The notes: generated by a model not told the origin, from the sequence alone. Positions 1-10,941 are shown, counted from the first letter of the stretch. The stretch: 64,000 nucleotides of DNA from Billgrantia desiderata (GCA_011742915.1 JAAQTN010000005.1:62001-126000), one strand, 5' to 3'. Translations and numbers: made by a program.

Positions 1-1
1 G

Positions 2-1102
2 GGTGGTCCCGATGGCGGCGACGGCGGGCATGGCGGCAGCGTCTACCTGGTGGGCGACGATGCCCTCAATACGCTGATCGACTTCAAGTACCAGCGCTTC
101 TACCAGGCCGAGAGCGGTCGCCCCGGCCAGGGGCGCCAGATGAGCGGCCGCGCCGGCAGCGACCTGGTGGTCAAGGTGCCGGTGGGCACCACCGTGATCG
201 ACGAGGACACCCTCGAGGTGATCGCCGACATCACCGAGATCGGCCAGCAGGTGCTGGTGGCCCAGGGCGGTCGCCGCGGGCTCGGCAACATTCATTTCAA
301 GTCGTCGACCAACCGGGCGCCGCGCAAGACCACGCCGGGTACCGACGGCGAGCGGCGCAACCTGCGCCTGGAGATGAAGGTGATGGCCGACGTCGGCCTG
401 CTGGGCATGCCCAATGCCGGCAAGTCGACCCTGATCCGCTCGGTGTCCGCGGCCAAACCCAAGGTGGCCGACTACCCCTTCACCACCCTGGTGCCCAACC
501 TCGGCGTGGTCAAGCTGGGCATGCACGAGCACTTCGTGATGGCCGACGTGCCGGGGCTGATCGAGGGGGCGTCGGACGGCGCCGGGCTGGGGCTGCGCTT
601 CCTCAAGCACCTGACGCGCACCCGCCTGCTCTTTCACGTGGTCGACGTGGCGCCCTTCGACGAGTCCGATCCGGTCGAGGTGGCCCGGGCCATCGCCCAC
701 GAGCTCGAGCAGTTCTCGCCGACCCTGGCCGAGCGCCCGCGCTGGCTGGTGCTCAACAAGCTCGACCTCGTGCCCGAAGAGGAGCGCGAAGCGCGAGTGG
801 CCGCCATCGTCGAGGGGCTGGGCTGGACGGGCCCCGTGTTCCGCATCTCGGCCATTAGCGGCGAGGGCACCGATGCCCTGGTGCAGGCAGCCCATCGTTG
901 GCTCACCGACCAGCGCCGACTGGAGCACGAGGACGAGGAGGCCGCCGAGCACGAGCGCGAGATGCGCGAGCGCATGGAGGCCGAGGCGGTGGCGCGCACC
1001 GAAGCGAGGCTGGGTCGCCGGCGCAAGCGTCGCGATCAGGACGACGATGACGATGACTTCGACGATGATGATTACGATGTCGAGGTCGAATACGCCCCCT
1101 AG
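2..1102 (+). CDS. obgE: Obg-family GTPase ObgE/CgtA, 5' end missing
   Basis: Essential GTPase that acts on the large ribosomal subunit and couples growth to nucleotide levels. The window opens inside the glycine-rich Obg domain ([16 protein letters not shown] is read from base 2), so about 30 N-terminal residues lie outside. The GTPase motifs are complete: G1 GMPNAGKS, G3 [10 protein letters not shown]4 NKLD and G5 SAISGEG. The C-terminus is a charged tail ending in a run of aspartates, the acidic tail usual for Obg proteins of this group. proB follows on the same strand after a palindromic repeat. Only the truncation by the window edge is unusual. Confidence 0.97.
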   Translation, partial: GGPDGGDGGHGGSVYLVGDDALNTLIDFKYQRFYQAESGRPGQGRQMSGRAGSDLVVKVPVGTTVIDEDTLEVIADITEIGQQVLVAQGGRRGLGNIHFKSSTNRAPRKTTPGTDGERRNLRLEMKVMADVGLLGMPNAGKSTLIRSVSAAKPKVADYPFTTLVPNLGVVKLGMHEHFVMADVPGLIEGASDGAGLGLRFLKHLTRTRLLFHVVDVAPFDESDPVEVARAIAHELEQFSPTLAERPRWLVLNKLDLVPEEEREARVAAIVEGLGWTGPVFRISAISGEGTDALVQAAHRWLTDQRRLEHEDEEAAEHEREMRERMEAEAVARTEARLGRRRKRRDQDDDDDDFDDDDYDVEVEYAP

Positions 1103-1111
1103 GTGGAACAC

Positions 1112-1221
1112 TGGCTGCGCTCGGCCATACGGCGTTAAAAATCGACTTAGAATACTCATTTACAGCTTGTAAACTCCGTTTCTTCGTCGATTTTTGCCTT
1201 GTCTGGCCTTCGCTCGCTCAG
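1112..1221 (+). repeat. Palindromic intergenic repeat, family B copy 1
   Basis: Long imperfect palindrome filling the obgE-proB gap. Inner palindrome TTTACAGCTTGTAAA (1159-1173) is flanked by AATACTCA (1151-1158) and CTCCGTTTC (1174-1182). Outer arms AAAAATCGAC (1137-1146) and GTCGATTTTT (1186-1195) pair exactly, and GGCCATACGGC pairs imperfectly with GCCTTGTCTGGCC further out. The same frame (AATNCTCA, 15-16 bases, CTCCG) recurs at 36.6, 37.3, 38.3 and 48.1 kb with other arms. It could fold as RNA and affect the obgE-proB junction; that is inference. Confidence 0.85.
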
Positions 1222-1268
1222 TTGCGCTGACATGGCTGGCTGGTTTTTGCTGGATGGGAGAGCAGAGT

Positions 1269-2402
1269 GTGAACGAGCGGGTTCCGGGTCGCGATGCGCT
1301 GCGTGGCGCTCGCCGGGTGGTGGTGAAGATCGGCAGTGCGCTGCTGACCAACGATGGGCGCGGCCTCGACGAGGCGGCGATCGGCGGCTGGGTCGACCAG
1401 ATCGCTGCGCTGCATCGTCAGGGGCTCGAGGTGGTGCTGGTGTCGTCGGGCGCCGTGGCGGCCGGCATGGTGCGGCTGGGCTGGCAGGCCCGACCTTCGG
1501 CGGTGCATGAGCTGCAGGCCGCCGCCGCGGTGGGCCAGAACGGCCTGACTCAGTGCTACGAGCACCACTTTGCACGCCATGGGCTGCTCACTGCCCAGGT
1601 GCTGCTGACCCACGACGACCTCTCCAATCGCAAGCGCTACCTCAACGCGCGCTCGGCGCTGCGCACCCTGGTCGACCTGCGCGTGATCCCGGTGATCAAC
1701 GAGAACGATACCGTGGTCACCGACGAGATCCGCTTCGGCGACAACGACACCCTGGGCGCGCTGGTGGCCAACCTGCTCGAGGCCGAGGCGCTGGTGATCC
1801 TCACCGACCAGGAGGGGTTGTTCGACGCCGATCCGCGCCACAATCCCGAGGCCTCTCTCATCAGCGAAGGGCGGGCCGACGACCCGGCGCTGGCCGCCAT
1901 GGCCGGCGGCGGCGGTGCGCTGGGGCGCGGCGGGATGACCACCAAGATCCAGGCGGCTCGCCTGGCGGCGCGCTCCGGTACCGTCACGGTGATCGCCAGC
2001 GGGCGTCAGCCCGATGTGCTGACCCGGCTGGCCGAAGGGGAGCCGCTGGGCACGCTGCTGCGTCCGGAAGAGGCCCCCATGGCGGCGCGCAAGCGCTGGC
2101 TGGCCGGGCAACTGCAGGTGCGCGGCAGCCTCACGCTGGACGCCGGGGCGGTGAAGGTGCTGCGTGGCAGTGGCTCGAGCCTGCTGGCGGTGGGGGTCAA
2201 GGCGCTGTCGGGCGACTTCGTGCGTGGCGACATGGTGCTGTGCGTCGACGAACAGGGCCAGCGTATCGCCAAGGGGCTGGTCAACTACGGTGCCGACGAG
2301 GCGCGCCGCATTCTCGGTCAGCCGAGCCATCAGATCGAGGCGATTCTCGGCTACATGGAAGCGCCGGAGCTGATCCATCGCGACAACCTGGTGGTGCTGT
2401 GA
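1269..2402 (+). CDS. proB: Glutamate 5-kinase
   Basis: First step of proline synthesis: phosphorylates glutamate at the gamma-carboxyl. The amino-acid kinase domain starts with [12 protein letters not shown] and contains [19 protein letters not shown] and [12 protein letters not shown], the usual ProB nucleotide and substrate loops. A C-terminal PUA domain follows (from about residue 275, [13 protein letters not shown]). The 377-residue length fits the family. I chose GTG at 1269 because GGGAG (1256-1260) lies at suitable spacing; an in-frame ATG at 1254 is the alternative. proA is not adjacent. In a halophile proline may also serve osmoprotection, which the sequence itself does not show. Confidence 0.95.
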   Translation: MNERVPGRDALRGARRVVVKIGSALLTNDGRGLDEAAIGGWVDQIAALHRQGLEVVLVSSGAVAAGMVRLGWQARPSAVHELQAAAAVGQNGLTQCYEHHFARHGLLTAQVLLTHDDLSNRKRYLNARSALRTLVDLRVIPVINENDTVVTDEIRFGDNDTLGALVANLLEAEALVILTDQEGLFDADPRHNPEASLISEGRADDPALAAMAGGGGALGRGGMTTKIQAARLAARSGTVTVIASGRQPDVLTRLAEGEPLGTLLRPEEAPMAARKRWLAGQLQVRGSLTLDAGAVKVLRGSGSSLLAVGVKALSGDFVRGDMVLCVDEQGQRIAKGLVNYGADEARRILGQPSHQIEAILGYMEAPELIHRDNLVVL

Positions 2403-2599
2403 CGCAGTGTTTGCGCGGCCTGTAGCATGACGCCGCGCACCTGTGGTAGTATGCGCCATCCTCTCAGACACGGCCCGTCGACAACCTTCGCGTTGGCGAG
2501 ATGGCCAGGCCGGCAGGAAAGCGAAATTTCCAAGCCGGACAAATCGTTATCGATGCCGCCCCAGACCGGGCGGCGTCAAAGTTTTCCAGGAGATAGTCA

Positions 2600-2866
2600 G
2601 TGGCAAATAGCAAGCAAGCCCGCAAGCGTGCCCGTCAGGCGGAAGGCCGTCGTGTTCTGAAGGCGAGCCAGCGCGCCATGGTGCGTACCTATGTGAAGCG
2701 CGTCATCAAGGCCATCAACGGCGGCGACCACGCCACCGCCATGGCCGAGTTCCAGAAGGCGCAGCCGGTCATCGACCGCATCGCCGACAAGGACGTGCTC
2801 TCCAAGAAGAAGGCTGCGCGCCTGAAGAGCCGCCTGAACAAGCGAATTAAGGCGCTGGCTGCGTAA
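2600..2866 (+). CDS. rpsT: Small ribosomal subunit protein bS20
   Basis: Primary 16S rRNA-binding protein of the 30S subunit, 88 residues, very basic. It begins MANSKQARKRARQAE and ends SRLNKRIKALAA, both diagnostic. It starts with GTG at 2600 behind AGGAGA (2588-2593). It stands alone: a 197-base leader separates it from proB and a strong terminator follows. The leader contains a TAGTAT hexamer (2447-2452) that could be a -10 element, but no convincing -35. Autogenous control of S20 is known in other bacteria; nothing here proves it. Confidence 0.98.
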   Translation: MANSKQARKRARQAEGRRVLKASQRAMVRTYVKRVIKAINGGDHATAMAEFQKAQPVIDRIADKDVLSKKKAARLKSRLNKRIKALAA

Positions 2867-2926
2867 AGCCGGTCGCCTGGAGACGTCGCGAACCCATGCC
2901 CTCGGGCCACGTTGGCGACGCTCGTG

Positions 2927-2952
2927 AAAAACCGGCTGCGGCCGGTTTTTTT
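2927..2952 (+). terminator. Rho-independent terminator after rpsT
   Basis: Stem AAAAACCGGC (2927-2936) and GCCGGTTTTT (2941-2950), loop TGCG, with the T run continuing to 2952. It separates rpsT from murJ. Confidence 0.93.
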
Positions 2953-2987
2953 GTGCCTGTGCATTTGCCAAGGCTGAATGGTCGAGG

Positions 2988-4616
2988 ATGGGAGCGGTGA
3001 CGGAACCCGAGAAGTTGCCCGATTCAGCAAAGTCGAGCGCGCCCCTGGTGGCCGAGGACGACCGCGCCGTGGCGCCCAAGGCCGGTGGGCTGATGCGCTC
3101 CGGCCTGGTGGTGGGTGCCATGACCATGCTGTCGCGGGTCATGGGACTGGCGCGCGACGTGGTGGTGGCGACCCTGTTCGGCGCCGGCAACGGCGCCGAC
3201 GCCTTCTTCGTGGCGTTCAAGATTCCCAATTTCATGCGCCGCCTGTTTGCCGAGGGCGCCTTCAACCAGGCCTTCGTGCCGGTGCTCTCCGAGTATGCCA
3301 CCCGCGGCAGCAAGCGCGAGGTGCGCGAGCTGCTCGACGCCGTGGCCGGCAGCCTCACCGCGGTGCTGGCGTTGATCACCGCCCTGGCCATGCTCGCCGC
3401 GCCCTGGCTGGTGTGGGTTTTCGCTCCCGGCTTCGGCCGCGACCCGGCCAAGCTGGCGCTCACCGCCGACATGCTGCGGCTGACTTTTCCCTATCTGCTG
3501 CTGGTCTCGCTCACTGCCTTCGCCGGCAGCGTGCTCAACACCTGGAACCGTTTTGCCGTGCCGGCCTTCACGCCGGTGCTGCTCAATCTTTCGCTGATCG
3601 GGGCCGCCGTGCTGCTCACGCCCTTGATGAGCGAGCCGGCCATGGCGCTGGCCTGGGGCGTGCTGATCGCCGGCGTTGCTCAGCTCGCCTTCCAGGTGCC
3701 GTTCCTTGCCCGCCTGGGGCTGATGCCGCGGCCCTGGCCCAACTTCGCCCACAGCGGGGTGAAACGCATCCTGATATTGATGGCGCCGGCGCTGTTCGGC
3801 GTCTCGGTGTCGCAGATCAACCTGCTGCTGGACACCGTGCTGGCCTCGCTGCTCACTCCCGGCAGCGTTTCCTGGCTCTACTACTCCGACCGTCTGGTGG
3901 AGCTGCCGCTGGGGGTGTTCGGCATCGCCATCGGCACGGTGATCCTGCCGGCGCTCTCCAAGCGTCATGCCGAGCAGTCGGGCGAGCATTTCGCCGCGAT
4001 GCTCGACTGGGCGGTGCGCGCCGTGCTGCTGCTGGGCCTGCCGGCGGCGCTGGCCCTGGCGATCCTGGCCGAGCCGCTGCTGATCTCGCTGTTCCACTAC
4101 GGCGCCATGACCGAGCACGACATCGTCATGGCGGCCATGAGTCTGCGCGCCTATGCCTTCGGCCTGGTCGCCTTCATGCTGATCAAGGTGCTGGCACCGG
4201 GCTTCTTCGCCCGCCAGAACACCAAGACCCCGGTCAAGGTCGGCATCATCGCCATGGTCGCCAACATGGTGTTCAACCTGATCCTGATCTGGCCGCTGGC
4301 CCACGCCGGCCTGGCCCTGGCCACGGCGCTGTCGGCCTTCCTCAACGCCGGTCTGCTGGGCTGGCTGCTGCACAAGCAGGGCGTGCTGGTGTTCCAGCCG
4401 GGCTGGGGGCGCTATGCCGTGCAACTGGTGGGCGGCTGCGTGGTGATGAGCGTGGGCCTGGCCTGGCTGGCGCCGGAGTGGCAGCAGTGGCTCGAGTGGG
4501 GTGTGTCGGCGCGGGTGCAGTGGCTGGCCTTGTTGGTAGTGGTCGGCGCGGCGATCTACTTCGCCTGGCTGGCCGCCCTGGGCGTCAGGCCGCGGCATTT
4601 TCGTATGCGCGGGTAG
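2988..4616 (+). CDS. murJ: Lipid II flippase MurJ
   Basis: Integral inner-membrane flippase of the MOP/MVF superfamily that moves lipid-linked peptidoglycan precursor across the membrane. 542 residues, hydrophobic throughout, with family signatures near the N-terminus (SRVMGLARDVVVATLFGAG, then DAFFVAFKIPNFMRRLFAEG, with FNQAFVPVLSEY following). A short polar N-terminal extension precedes the first membrane helix. The start is uncertain: ATG 2988 has only AAGG (2970-2973) at long spacing, and GTG 2997 has GGGAG too close. It sits between rpsT and ribF as in Pseudomonas. Confidence 0.95.
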   Translation: MGAVTEPEKLPDSAKSSAPLVAEDDRAVAPKAGGLMRSGLVVGAMTMLSRVMGLARDVVVATLFGAGNGADAFFVAFKIPNFMRRLFAEGAFNQAFVPVLSEYATRGSKREVRELLDAVAGSLTAVLALITALAMLAAPWLVWVFAPGFGRDPAKLALTADMLRLTFPYLLLVSLTAFAGSVLNTWNRFAVPAFTPVLLNLSLIGAAVLLTPLMSEPAMALAWGVLIAGVAQLAFQVPFLARLGLMPRPWPNFAHSGVKRILILMAPALFGVSVSQINLLLDTVLASLLTPGSVSWLYYSDRLVELPLGVFGIAIGTVILPALSKRHAEQSGEHFAAMLDWAVRAVLLLGLPAALALAILAEPLLISLFHYGAMTEHDIVMAAMSLRAYAFGLVAFMLIKVLAPGFFARQNTKTPVKVGIIAMVANMVFNLILIWPLAHAGLALATALSAFLNAGLLGWLLHKQGVLVFQPGWGRYAVQLVGGCVVMSVGLAWLAPEWQQWLEWGVSARVQWLALLVVVGAAIYFAWLAALGVRPRHFRMRG

Positions 4617-4664
4617 GGCACCCCTCGGTGGGGGAGCCGGAAGCCTCGTGAAGCGGATCGCCGG

Positions 4665-4693
4665 CTGTCAAGGGAACTGGGGTTCGCTATAAT
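4665..4693 (+). promoter_or_regulatory. Probable sigma-70 promoter of the ribF operon
   Basis: Perfect -10 TATAAT at 4688-4693 with CTGTCA (4665-4670, four of six to TTGACA) at a 17-base spacer. Transcription would start near 4700, about 40 bases before ribF. It probably drives ribF-ileS-lspA-fkpB-ispH. Confidence 0.7.
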
Positions 4694-4739
4694 CTTCCCC
4701 TTTGTTCGTTTTTCAACCAGAAGGCTTAGCGAAGACTGA

Positions 4740-5801
4740 ATGGAAGTCATTCGAGGACTGCACAATCTGCGCGAGGAGCATCGCGGCTGCGTGGCCACCA
4801 TCGGCAATTTCGATGGCGTGCACCGCGGCCACCAGGCGATTCTCGACCAGTGCCGGGAGCAGGCCTCGAAGCTGCGCCTGCCGGTCACGGTGGTGGTGTT
4901 CGAGCCCCAGCCGCGGGAGTTCTTCGCCGGCGACCAGGCGCCGCCACGGTTGACCCGCCTGCGCGAGAAGGTGCGTCTGCTGGGCGAGAGCGGGGTCGAT
5001 TACGTGCTTTGCCTGCCGTTCAACGAGCGCCTGCGCAGCCTCACTGCGGTGGAATTCATCGACCGCGTGCTGGTCGAAGGACTGGGAGTACGCCACCTGG
5101 TGGTGGGCGACGACTTCCGCTTCGGCTGCGATCGCAGCGGCGATTTCAGCCTGCTGGCCGAAGAGGGCGAGCGGCGCGGTCGCGTAGGTTTCAGCGTCGA
5201 GCACACGCGCACCTTCGCGCTGGACGACGAGCGGGTTTCCAGCACCCGGGTGCGCACCCTGCTGGCCAGCGGCAACTTCGCCCAGGCGGCACGCATGCTG
5301 GGCCGCCCCTATCGCCTCGGCGGTCGCGTGGTCGCCGATCAGCAACTGGGGCGTACCATCGGCGTACCCACCGCCAACCTGCCGCTGCCGCGGCTGCCCC
5401 TGGCGCTGCGCGGCGTCTATGCGGTGGTGGTCGAGCTGCCCGGCGGGCACCGTTGCCCCGGCGTGGCCAACATCGGCTGGCGTCCCACGGTGGGCAGCGA
5501 CCGACCGGTGCTGGAGGTACACCTGTTCGACTTCGACGGCGACCTCTACGGACAGCGGCTCACGGTGTTTCCCTGCGCCAGGTTGCGCGGCGAGGTGAAA
5601 TTCGACGATTTCGCTGCCCTCAAGCAGCAGATCGCGGCCGACCAGGCCCGCGCCCGGCGCTATTTTTCCGATGAGTGCCAGGGGGCCAGGGAGCTTGGCC
5701 TGACAGACGACTCACTTCCATTGGCTTCGGCGCCGCTGGCGCGCGAGACCGTGAATTTCGAATCCTCGGCGGGACGTTCCGCCGACCACGACGACGGCTG
5801 A
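4740..5801 (+). CDS. ribF: Bifunctional riboflavin kinase / FAD synthetase
   Basis: Makes FMN from riboflavin and then FAD. The N-terminal nucleotidyltransferase domain shows [10 protein letters not shown]; the C-terminal flavokinase domain has [18 protein letters not shown] and GVPTANL, followed by [11 protein letters not shown] and [16 protein letters not shown]. 353 residues, about 40 more than the Escherichia coli enzyme; the excess is a low-complexity tail after residue 310 without a recognisable domain. First gene downstream of the promoter at 4665-4693; ileS starts 10 bases after its stop, suggesting cotranscription. Confidence 0.95.
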   Translation: MEVIRGLHNLREEHRGCVATIGNFDGVHRGHQAILDQCREQASKLRLPVTVVVFEPQPREFFAGDQAPPRLTRLREKVRLLGESGVDYVLCLPFNERLRSLTAVEFIDRVLVEGLGVRHLVVGDDFRFGCDRSGDFSLLAEEGERRGRVGFSVEHTRTFALDDERVSSTRVRTLLASGNFAQAARMLGRPYRLGGRVVADQQLGRTIGVPTANLPLPRLPLALRGVYAVVVELPGGHRCPGVANIGWRPTVGSDRPVLEVHLFDFDGDLYGQRLTVFPCARLRGEVKFDDFAALKQQIAADQARARRYFSDECQGARELGLTDDSLPLASAPLARETVNFESSAGRSADHDDG

Positions 5802-5811
5802 CTCCCAGGAT

Positions 5812-8655
5812 ATGAGCGACTACAAGCACACACTGAACCTGCCCGAAACCGACTTCCCCATGCGCGGCAACCTGCCTCAGCGCGAGCCCGGTCGGGTGTC
5901 GCAGTGGCAGGACATGAAGCTCTACCAGCGCCTGCGTGAAGAGCGCCGCGGTCGCGAGACCTTCGTGCTGCACGACGGCCCTCCCTACGCCAACGGCAGC
6001 ATCCACATCGGTCACGCCGTCAACAAGATCCTCAAGGACATCATCGTCAAGTCGAAGAACCTGGCCGGCTTCGATGCCCCCTACGTGCCCGGCTGGGACT
6101 GCCACGGCCTGCCCATCGAGCACAAGGTGGAGACCACCCACGGCAAGCACCTCGAGCCCGAACAGGCGCGGGCCCTGTGTCGCGAGTACGCCGCTTCGCA
6201 GATCCAGACCCAGCTCGCCGACTTCGTGCGCCTGGGCGTGATCGGCGATTGGGACCACCCCTACCGCACGATGGACTACGCCAACGAGGCGGGCGAGATC
6301 CGCGCCCTGGCCGACATGGTCGCCGCCGGCTACGTGTTCAAGGGGCTCAAGCCGGTCAACTGGTGCTTCGACTGCGGCTCGGCGCTGGCCGAGGCCGAGG
6401 TGGAGTACCAGGACAAGAAGTCCGATGCCATCGACGTGGCCTTCCCGGCCGCCGACGAGGGCAAGCTGGCGGCCGCCTTCGGCCTGGCGTCGCTGCCCAA
6501 GCCCGCCGCCATCGTGATCTGGACCACCACGCCCTGGACCGTGCCGGCCAACCAGGCGCTCAACGTGCATCCCGAGTTCAGCTACGCCCTGGTCGATACC
6601 GGCGAACGCCTGCTGGTGCTGGCCGAAGAGCTGGTGGAGTCGTGCCTGGAGCGCTACGAACTCAAGGGCGAGGTGATCGCCACCGCCAAGGGCGCGGCGC
6701 TCGACCTGATCGAGTTCCGTCATCCGTTCTACGACCGCCTCTCGCCGGTCTATCTGGCCGACTACGTCGAGTCCGAGGTGGGCAGCACCGGTATCGTCCA
6801 CTCGGCACCGGCCTACGGCGTCGACGACTTCGTCACCTGCCGCGCCCACGGCATGGCGTTCGAGGAGATCAAGAGCCCGGTACAGGGCAACGGTGTCTAC
6901 GCCGACGACCTGCCGTTCTTCGGCGGCCAGCTGATCTGGAAGGCCAATCCGCAGATCGTCGACAAGCTGCGTGAGGTCGGCGCCCTGCTGGCGCACAAGG
7001 TCATCACCCACAGCTACATGCACTGCTGGCGCCACAAGACCCCGGTGATCTATCGCGCCACGGCGCAGTGGTTCGTGGGCATGGACCTCCAAGGGAAAGA
7101 TGGGCGCACCCTGCGCGAGCGGGCGCTGGAGGGCATCGAGGCGACCCAGTTCACCCCGGCCTGGGGCCAGGCGCGGCTGCACGCCATGATCGCCAACCGT
7201 CCCGACTGGTGCATCTCGCGCCAGCGCAACTGGGGCGTGCCGATCCCGTTCTTCCTGCACAAGGCCACCGGCGAGCTGCACCCGCGCACCGTCGAGCTGA
7301 TGGAAGAGGCCGCCAAGCGCGTCGAGCGCGAGGGCATCGACGCCTGGTTCCGTCTCGACCCGGTCGAGCTGCTGGGCGACGAGGCGGCACAGTACGAGAA
7401 AGTCACCGACACTCTCGACGTGTGGTTCGACTCCGGCACCACCCACCGCCACGTGCTGCGCGGCTCGCATCCCCACGGCCATGAGGCCGGCCCCCGCGCC
7501 GACCTCTACCTGGAGGGCTCCGACCAGCACCGCGGCTGGTTCCACTCCTCGCTGCTGACCGGCTGCGCCATCGACGGCCACCCGCCGTACCGCGGCCTGC
7601 TGACTCATGGCTTCACCGTGGACGCCCAGGGCCGCAAGATGTCCAAGTCGATGGGCAACGTGGTGGCGCCGCAGGAGGTGATGGACAAGCTGGGCGCCGA
7701 TATCCTGCGCCTGTGGGTCGCCTCCACCGACTATTCGGGCGAGATGGCGGTCTCCGACGAGATCCTCAAGCGCACCGCCGACGTCTACCGGCGCATCCGC
7801 AACACCGCGCGCTTCCTGCTGGCCAACCTCAACGGCTTCGATCCGGCCCGCGACAGCGTGGCCTTCGGCGACATGCTGGCACTGGACCAGTGGGTGGTGG
7901 ACCGTGCTGCCCAGCTCCAGGCGCGCATCGAGAAGGCCTATGAGGAGTATCGCTTCCTCGACGTCTACCAGCAGGTGCATACCTTCTGTTCGCGGGAGCT
8001 CGGTGGCTTCTACCTCGACGTGATCAAGGACCGCCAGTACACCACTCAGGCCGACTCACTGGCCCGGCGCAGCTGTCAGACCGCGCTTTACCATGTGGTC
8101 CAGGCGCTGTCGCGCTGGGTGGCGCCGATTCTCAGCTTCACCGCCGAGGAGATCTACGAGAACATCCCCGGCGCCAAGGGCGACAGCGTGCTGCTGGAGA
8201 CCTACTACGACGGCCTCGCTACCCTGGCCCCGGACGCCGAGATGGGACGTGAGTTCTGGGAGCAGGTGCTCGAGGTCAAGCAGGCGGTCAACAAGTGCCT
8301 GGAGGATGCGCGTAACGCCAAGGTGATCAAGGGCAGTCTGGCCGCCGAGGTGACCCTGTTCGTCGACGAGACGCTCGGCTCGACCCTGGCCAAGCTGGGC
8401 GAGGAGCTTCGCTTCGTGATGCTCACCAGCGAAGTGCGGCTGGCGCCGCTGGCCGAGGGCCAGAATGTGGAAGATGCCGAGGCCACCGAACTGGCGGGCC
8501 TGAAGGTGGCGGTGGCCGCCAGCCCGCACCAGAAGTGCGAGCGCTGCTGGCACCATCGCGAGGACGTGGGCAGCCACGCCGAGCACGAAGACCTGTGCGG
8601 CCGCTGTATCAGCAATTTACCGGAGGGGCCGGGTGAGACTCGCCACTATGCGTAA
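5812..8655 (+). CDS. ileS: Isoleucyl-tRNA synthetase
   Basis: Charges tRNA-Ile. Class I synthetase of 947 residues with the HIGH-type motif in [15 protein letters not shown], the WWxTP-like editing-domain motif [13 protein letters not shown], and KMSKS in [10 protein letters not shown]. The C-terminal zinc finger is intact: CERCWHH and later CGRC. This is the eubacterial (mupirocin-sensitive type) architecture judging by length and zinc finger. Tightly linked to ribF upstream, and its 3' end overlaps the start of lspA by 23 bases, so translation of the two is probably coupled. Confidence 0.98.
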   Translation: MSDYKHTLNLPETDFPMRGNLPQREPGRVSQWQDMKLYQRLREERRGRETFVLHDGPPYANGSIHIGHAVNKILKDIIVKSKNLAGFDAPYVPGWDCHGLPIEHKVETTHGKHLEPEQARALCREYAASQIQTQLADFVRLGVIGDWDHPYRTMDYANEAGEIRALADMVAAGYVFKGLKPVNWCFDCGSALAEAEVEYQDKKSDAIDVAFPAADEGKLAAAFGLASLPKPAAIVIWTTTPWTVPANQALNVHPEFSYALVDTGERLLVLAEELVESCLERYELKGEVIATAKGAALDLIEFRHPFYDRLSPVYLADYVESEVGSTGIVHSAPAYGVDDFVTCRAHGMAFEEIKSPVQGNGVYADDLPFFGGQLIWKANPQIVDKLREVGALLAHKVITHSYMHCWRHKTPVIYRATAQWFVGMDLQGKDGRTLRERALEGIEATQFTPAWGQARLHAMIANRPDWCISRQRNWGVPIPFFLHKATGELHPRTVELMEEAAKRVEREGIDAWFRLDPVELLGDEAAQYEKVTDTLDVWFDSGTTHRHVLRGSHPHGHEAGPRADLYLEGSDQHRGWFHSSLLTGCAIDGHPPYRGLLTHGFTVDAQGRKMSKSMGNVVAPQEVMDKLGADILRLWVASTDYSGEMAVSDEILKRTADVYRRIRNTARFLLANLNGFDPARDSVAFGDMLALDQWVVDRAAQLQARIEKAYEEYRFLDVYQQVHTFCSRELGGFYLDVIKDRQYTTQADSLARRSCQTALYHVVQALSRWVAPILSFTAEEIYENIPGAKGDSVLLETYYDGLATLAPDAEMGREFWEQVLEVKQAVNKCLEDARNAKVIKGSLAAEVTLFVDETLGSTLAKLGEELRFVMLTSEVRLAPLAEGQNVEDAEATELAGLKVAVAASPHQKCERCWHHREDVGSHAEHEDLCGRCISNLPEGPGETRHYA

Positions 8656-9178
8656 CAAGCAGGATGACAGCGGCACTTCGGTGCCGCCGATGAGCAAGCC
8701 GCTGCGCTGGCTGTGGCTGGCCGCCGCCGTGGTCGTGCTGGACCTCGGCACCAAGGCACTGATGTCCAGCGTGCTGAGCTACGGCCAGCCGGTGGAGGTG
8801 CTGCCGTTCTTCAACCTCACGCTGCTGCACAACACCGGGGCGGCGTTCAGCTTCCTGGCCGGCCATCCCGGCTGGCAGCGCTGGTTCTTCGCCATCATCG
8901 CGGTGGGCGCCACGGTGGGCCTGACGATCTGGATGAGCCGGCTCAAGGCCGACGAGAAGCTGCTCGGCGCCTCGCTGGCGCTGATCATCGGCGGTGCCCT
9001 GGGCAACCTCTACGATCGCCTGGTGCACGGCTACGTGGTCGATTTTCTCTCCTTCCACGTGGCCGGCTGGTACTACCCGGCCTTCAACGTGGCGGACATC
9101 GGCATCACCCTTGGGGCCATCGGCCTGATCTGGGAATCCGTCTTCGAGGGCCGCAAGCAGGCCCGGCGGCGCGGCTGA
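8633..9178 (+). CDS. lspA: Prolipoprotein signal peptidase (signal peptidase II)
   Basis: Aspartyl protease of the inner membrane that cleaves lipoprotein signal peptides after lipidation. Four membrane helices; catalytic aspartates lie in [15 protein letters not shown] and [11 protein letters not shown] 8633 is preceded by GGAGGGG at good spacing, so I prefer it to the ATG at 8648; the start lies inside ileS. 181 residues, slightly longer than usual because of a polar N-terminal segment. Its substrates in this window would include the lipoproteins at 30970 and 36765. Confidence 0.96.
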   Translation: MRLATMRNKQDDSGTSVPPMSKPLRWLWLAAAVVVLDLGTKALMSSVLSYGQPVEVLPFFNLTLLHNTGAAFSFLAGHPGWQRWFFAIIAVGATVGLTIWMSRLKADEKLLGASLALIIGGALGNLYDRLVHGYVVDFLSFHVAGWYYPAFNVADIGITLGAIGLIWESVFEGRKQARRRG

Positions 9179-9258
9179 GCCCAACTGCTATGCTGCTTGG
9201 CAAGCCCCGACCAAACGTGCACGAGCGAACGCGTACGACCGACTGAGCGAGAGCAACG

Positions 9259-9705
9259 ATGAGCGAATTTCGCATCGACGAGGGCATGGAAGTGACGCTG
9301 CACTTCACCCTCAAGCTGGAGGACGGCACCGTGGTCGACTCCACCCGTGACAAGCAGCCGGCCACCTTCCAGGTGGGCGACGGCAACCTGCCGCCGGGGT
9401 TCGAACGCCCACTGAAAGGATTGGTAGGGGGCGAGAGCGGCAGCTTCGAGATTGCTCCCGAGCATGGTTTCGGTCAGCGCAATCCGCAGAACGTGCAGAT
9501 GCTCAGCCGCGACGACTTCGAGGAGATCGAGCCCGAGGTGGGCACGGTGATGTCGTTTGCCGACCCCGCCGGCGGTGAACTGCCCGGCGTGATCATCGCT
9601 GCCGACGAGCGCAACGTGGAAGTGGACTTCAACCATCCGCTGGCCGGGCGTACCCTGACCTTCGAGGTCGAAGTGTTGGATGTCAGGCCCGCGCAGACAC
9701 ACTGA
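9259..9705 (+). CDS. fkpB: FKBP-type peptidyl-prolyl isomerase, FkpB/SlpA-like
   Basis: Prolyl isomerase with an inserted-flap (IF) domain, related to SlyD but lacking its histidine-rich tail. FKBP halves are MEVTLHFTLKLEDGTVVDST and, after the flap (about residues 70-125), NHPLAGRTLTFEVEVL. GFGQRNPQNVQ is typical of the family. 148 residues. It sits in the conserved lspA-fkpB-ispH order. The chaperone role is inferred from the family. Confidence 0.93.
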   Translation: MSEFRIDEGMEVTLHFTLKLEDGTVVDSTRDKQPATFQVGDGNLPPGFERPLKGLVGGESGSFEIAPEHGFGQRNPQNVQMLSRDDFEEIEPEVGTVMSFADPAGGELPGVIIAADERNVEVDFNHPLAGRTLTFEVEVLDVRPAQTH

Positions 9706-9800
9706 TCGTTAGCTCGAGGATCGACTGCCGGAAGGGCTCCGAGACAGCCCTGACTTGAATACATTTTCGGATGCCCCCGACGCATCAAGGCGACGTAACC

Positions 9801-10778
9801 ATGCAAGCTAATCCCGTGCGAATCCGACTGGCCAATCCCCGCGGCTTCTGTGCCGGCGTCGATCGCGCCATCGAGATCGTCAATCGTGCGCTGGACGTCT
9901 TCGGCCCGCCCATCTACGTACGCCACGAGGTGGTGCACAACCGCTTCGTGGTCGACACCCTGCGCGAACGCGGCGCCGTCTTCGTCGAGGAGCTCGACGA
10001 GGTGCCCGACGACGTCATCGTGATCTTCTCCGCCCACGGCGTTTCCCGGGCGGTGCAGGAGGATGCCGAGCGGCGCGGTCTCAAGGTGTTCGACGCCACC
10101 TGCCCGCTGGTCACCAAGGTGCACATGGAGGTGCTGCGCTACGCCAAGCGGGGCCAGGAGTGCATTCTGATCGGTCATGCCGGGCATCCCGAAGTCGAAG
10201 GCACCATGGGGCGCTACGATACCGCCCACGGCGGGGCCATCTACCTGGTTGAGGACGAGGAAGACGTCGCGCGCCTCGAGGTGAAGGACCCCGCGCGGCT
10301 CGCCTTCGTCACCCAGACCACTCTCTCCATGGACGACACCGCTCGGGTGATCGACGCCCTGCGCGCCAAGTTTCCCGAGATTCAGGGGCCGCGCAAGGAC
10401 GACATCTGCTACGCCACCCAGAACCGGCAGGATGCGGTGCGCGAGCTTGCCGCCGGCTGCGAGCTGCTGCTGGTGGTGGGCAGCCCCAACAGCTCCAACT
10501 CAAACCGCCTGCGCGAGCTGGCCGAGCGGGTCGGCACGCCGGCCTATCTGATCGACGACGCCAGCCAGATCGACCCGGCCTGGCTGCAGGGCGTCAACAC
10601 CATCGGTATCACCGCCGGGGCCAGCGCGCCGGAAGTGCTGGTCAAGGGCGTGATCGAGCGGCTGCAGGGAATGGGGGCTCAAGCGCCGGAAGAACTGGCC
10701 GGCCGTGAGGAAACCATCACCTTCTCGATGCCGCGCGAGCTGCGTGAGCGCGTGATCGTCAGCGATTCACTATCCTGA
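9801..10778 (+). CDS. ispH: 4-hydroxy-3-methylbut-2-enyl diphosphate reductase
   Basis: Last step of the MEP isoprenoid pathway, an iron-sulfur enzyme. The three cluster cysteines are in [22 protein letters not shown] and [10 protein letters not shown]; the substrate-binding SSNSNRLRE is present. I start at ATG 9801 because [15 protein letters not shown] matches known N-termini; an in-frame ATG at 9771 would add ten residues without homologous character. 325 residues. Last gene of the ribF run, followed by a terminator. Confidence 0.96.
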   Translation: MQANPVRIRLANPRGFCAGVDRAIEIVNRALDVFGPPIYVRHEVVHNRFVVDTLRERGAVFVEELDEVPDDVIVIFSAHGVSRAVQEDAERRGLKVFDATCPLVTKVHMEVLRYAKRGQECILIGHAGHPEVEGTMGRYDTAHGGAIYLVEDEEDVARLEVKDPARLAFVTQTTLSMDDTARVIDALRAKFPEIQGPRKDDICYATQNRQDAVRELAAGCELLLVVGSPNSSNSNRLRELAERVGTPAYLIDDASQIDPAWLQGVNTIGITAGASAPEVLVKGVIERLQGMGAQAPEELAGREETITFSMPRELRERVIVSDSLS

Positions 10779-10842
10779 GCAGGCGCGATGCAAGGATCTC
10801 AACCCCGGCGCATGAGCTGGCTCATGCTGCACGAGACGACCT

Positions 10843-10866
10843 AGCCGGGCTTGGCCCGGCTTTTTT
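10843..10866 (+). terminator. Rho-independent terminator after ispH
   Basis: AGCCGGGC (10843-10850), loop TTG, GCCCGGCT (10854-10861), then TTTTT. A separate inverted repeat CATGAGC-TG-GCTCATG lies just upstream (10811-10826). Confidence 0.92.
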
Positions 10867-10897
10867 CATGACACGCCTAGCAGGTGGCGTTGTCATG
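10867..10897. repeat. Inverted repeat in the pilE promoter region
   Basis: CATGACACGCC (10867-10877) and GGCGTTGTCATG (10886-10897) pair with one bulged base. The right arm overlaps TTGTCA (10890-10895), a possible -35 element for the pilin genes. It could be an operator or a second hairpin behind the ispH terminator; the sequence alone does not decide. Confidence 0.5.
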
Positions 10898-10941
10898 ATA
10901 CATACTGAAACTAAGTGTAACCGAACGCGGAGGAGCGCCGA

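Noticed and set aside
5620..7980. 786-codon open frame antisense to ileS and ribF
   Set aside because: Shadow of high-GC codon bias; low-complexity His/Gln/Ala/Val composition, no domain, fully inside two certain genes.
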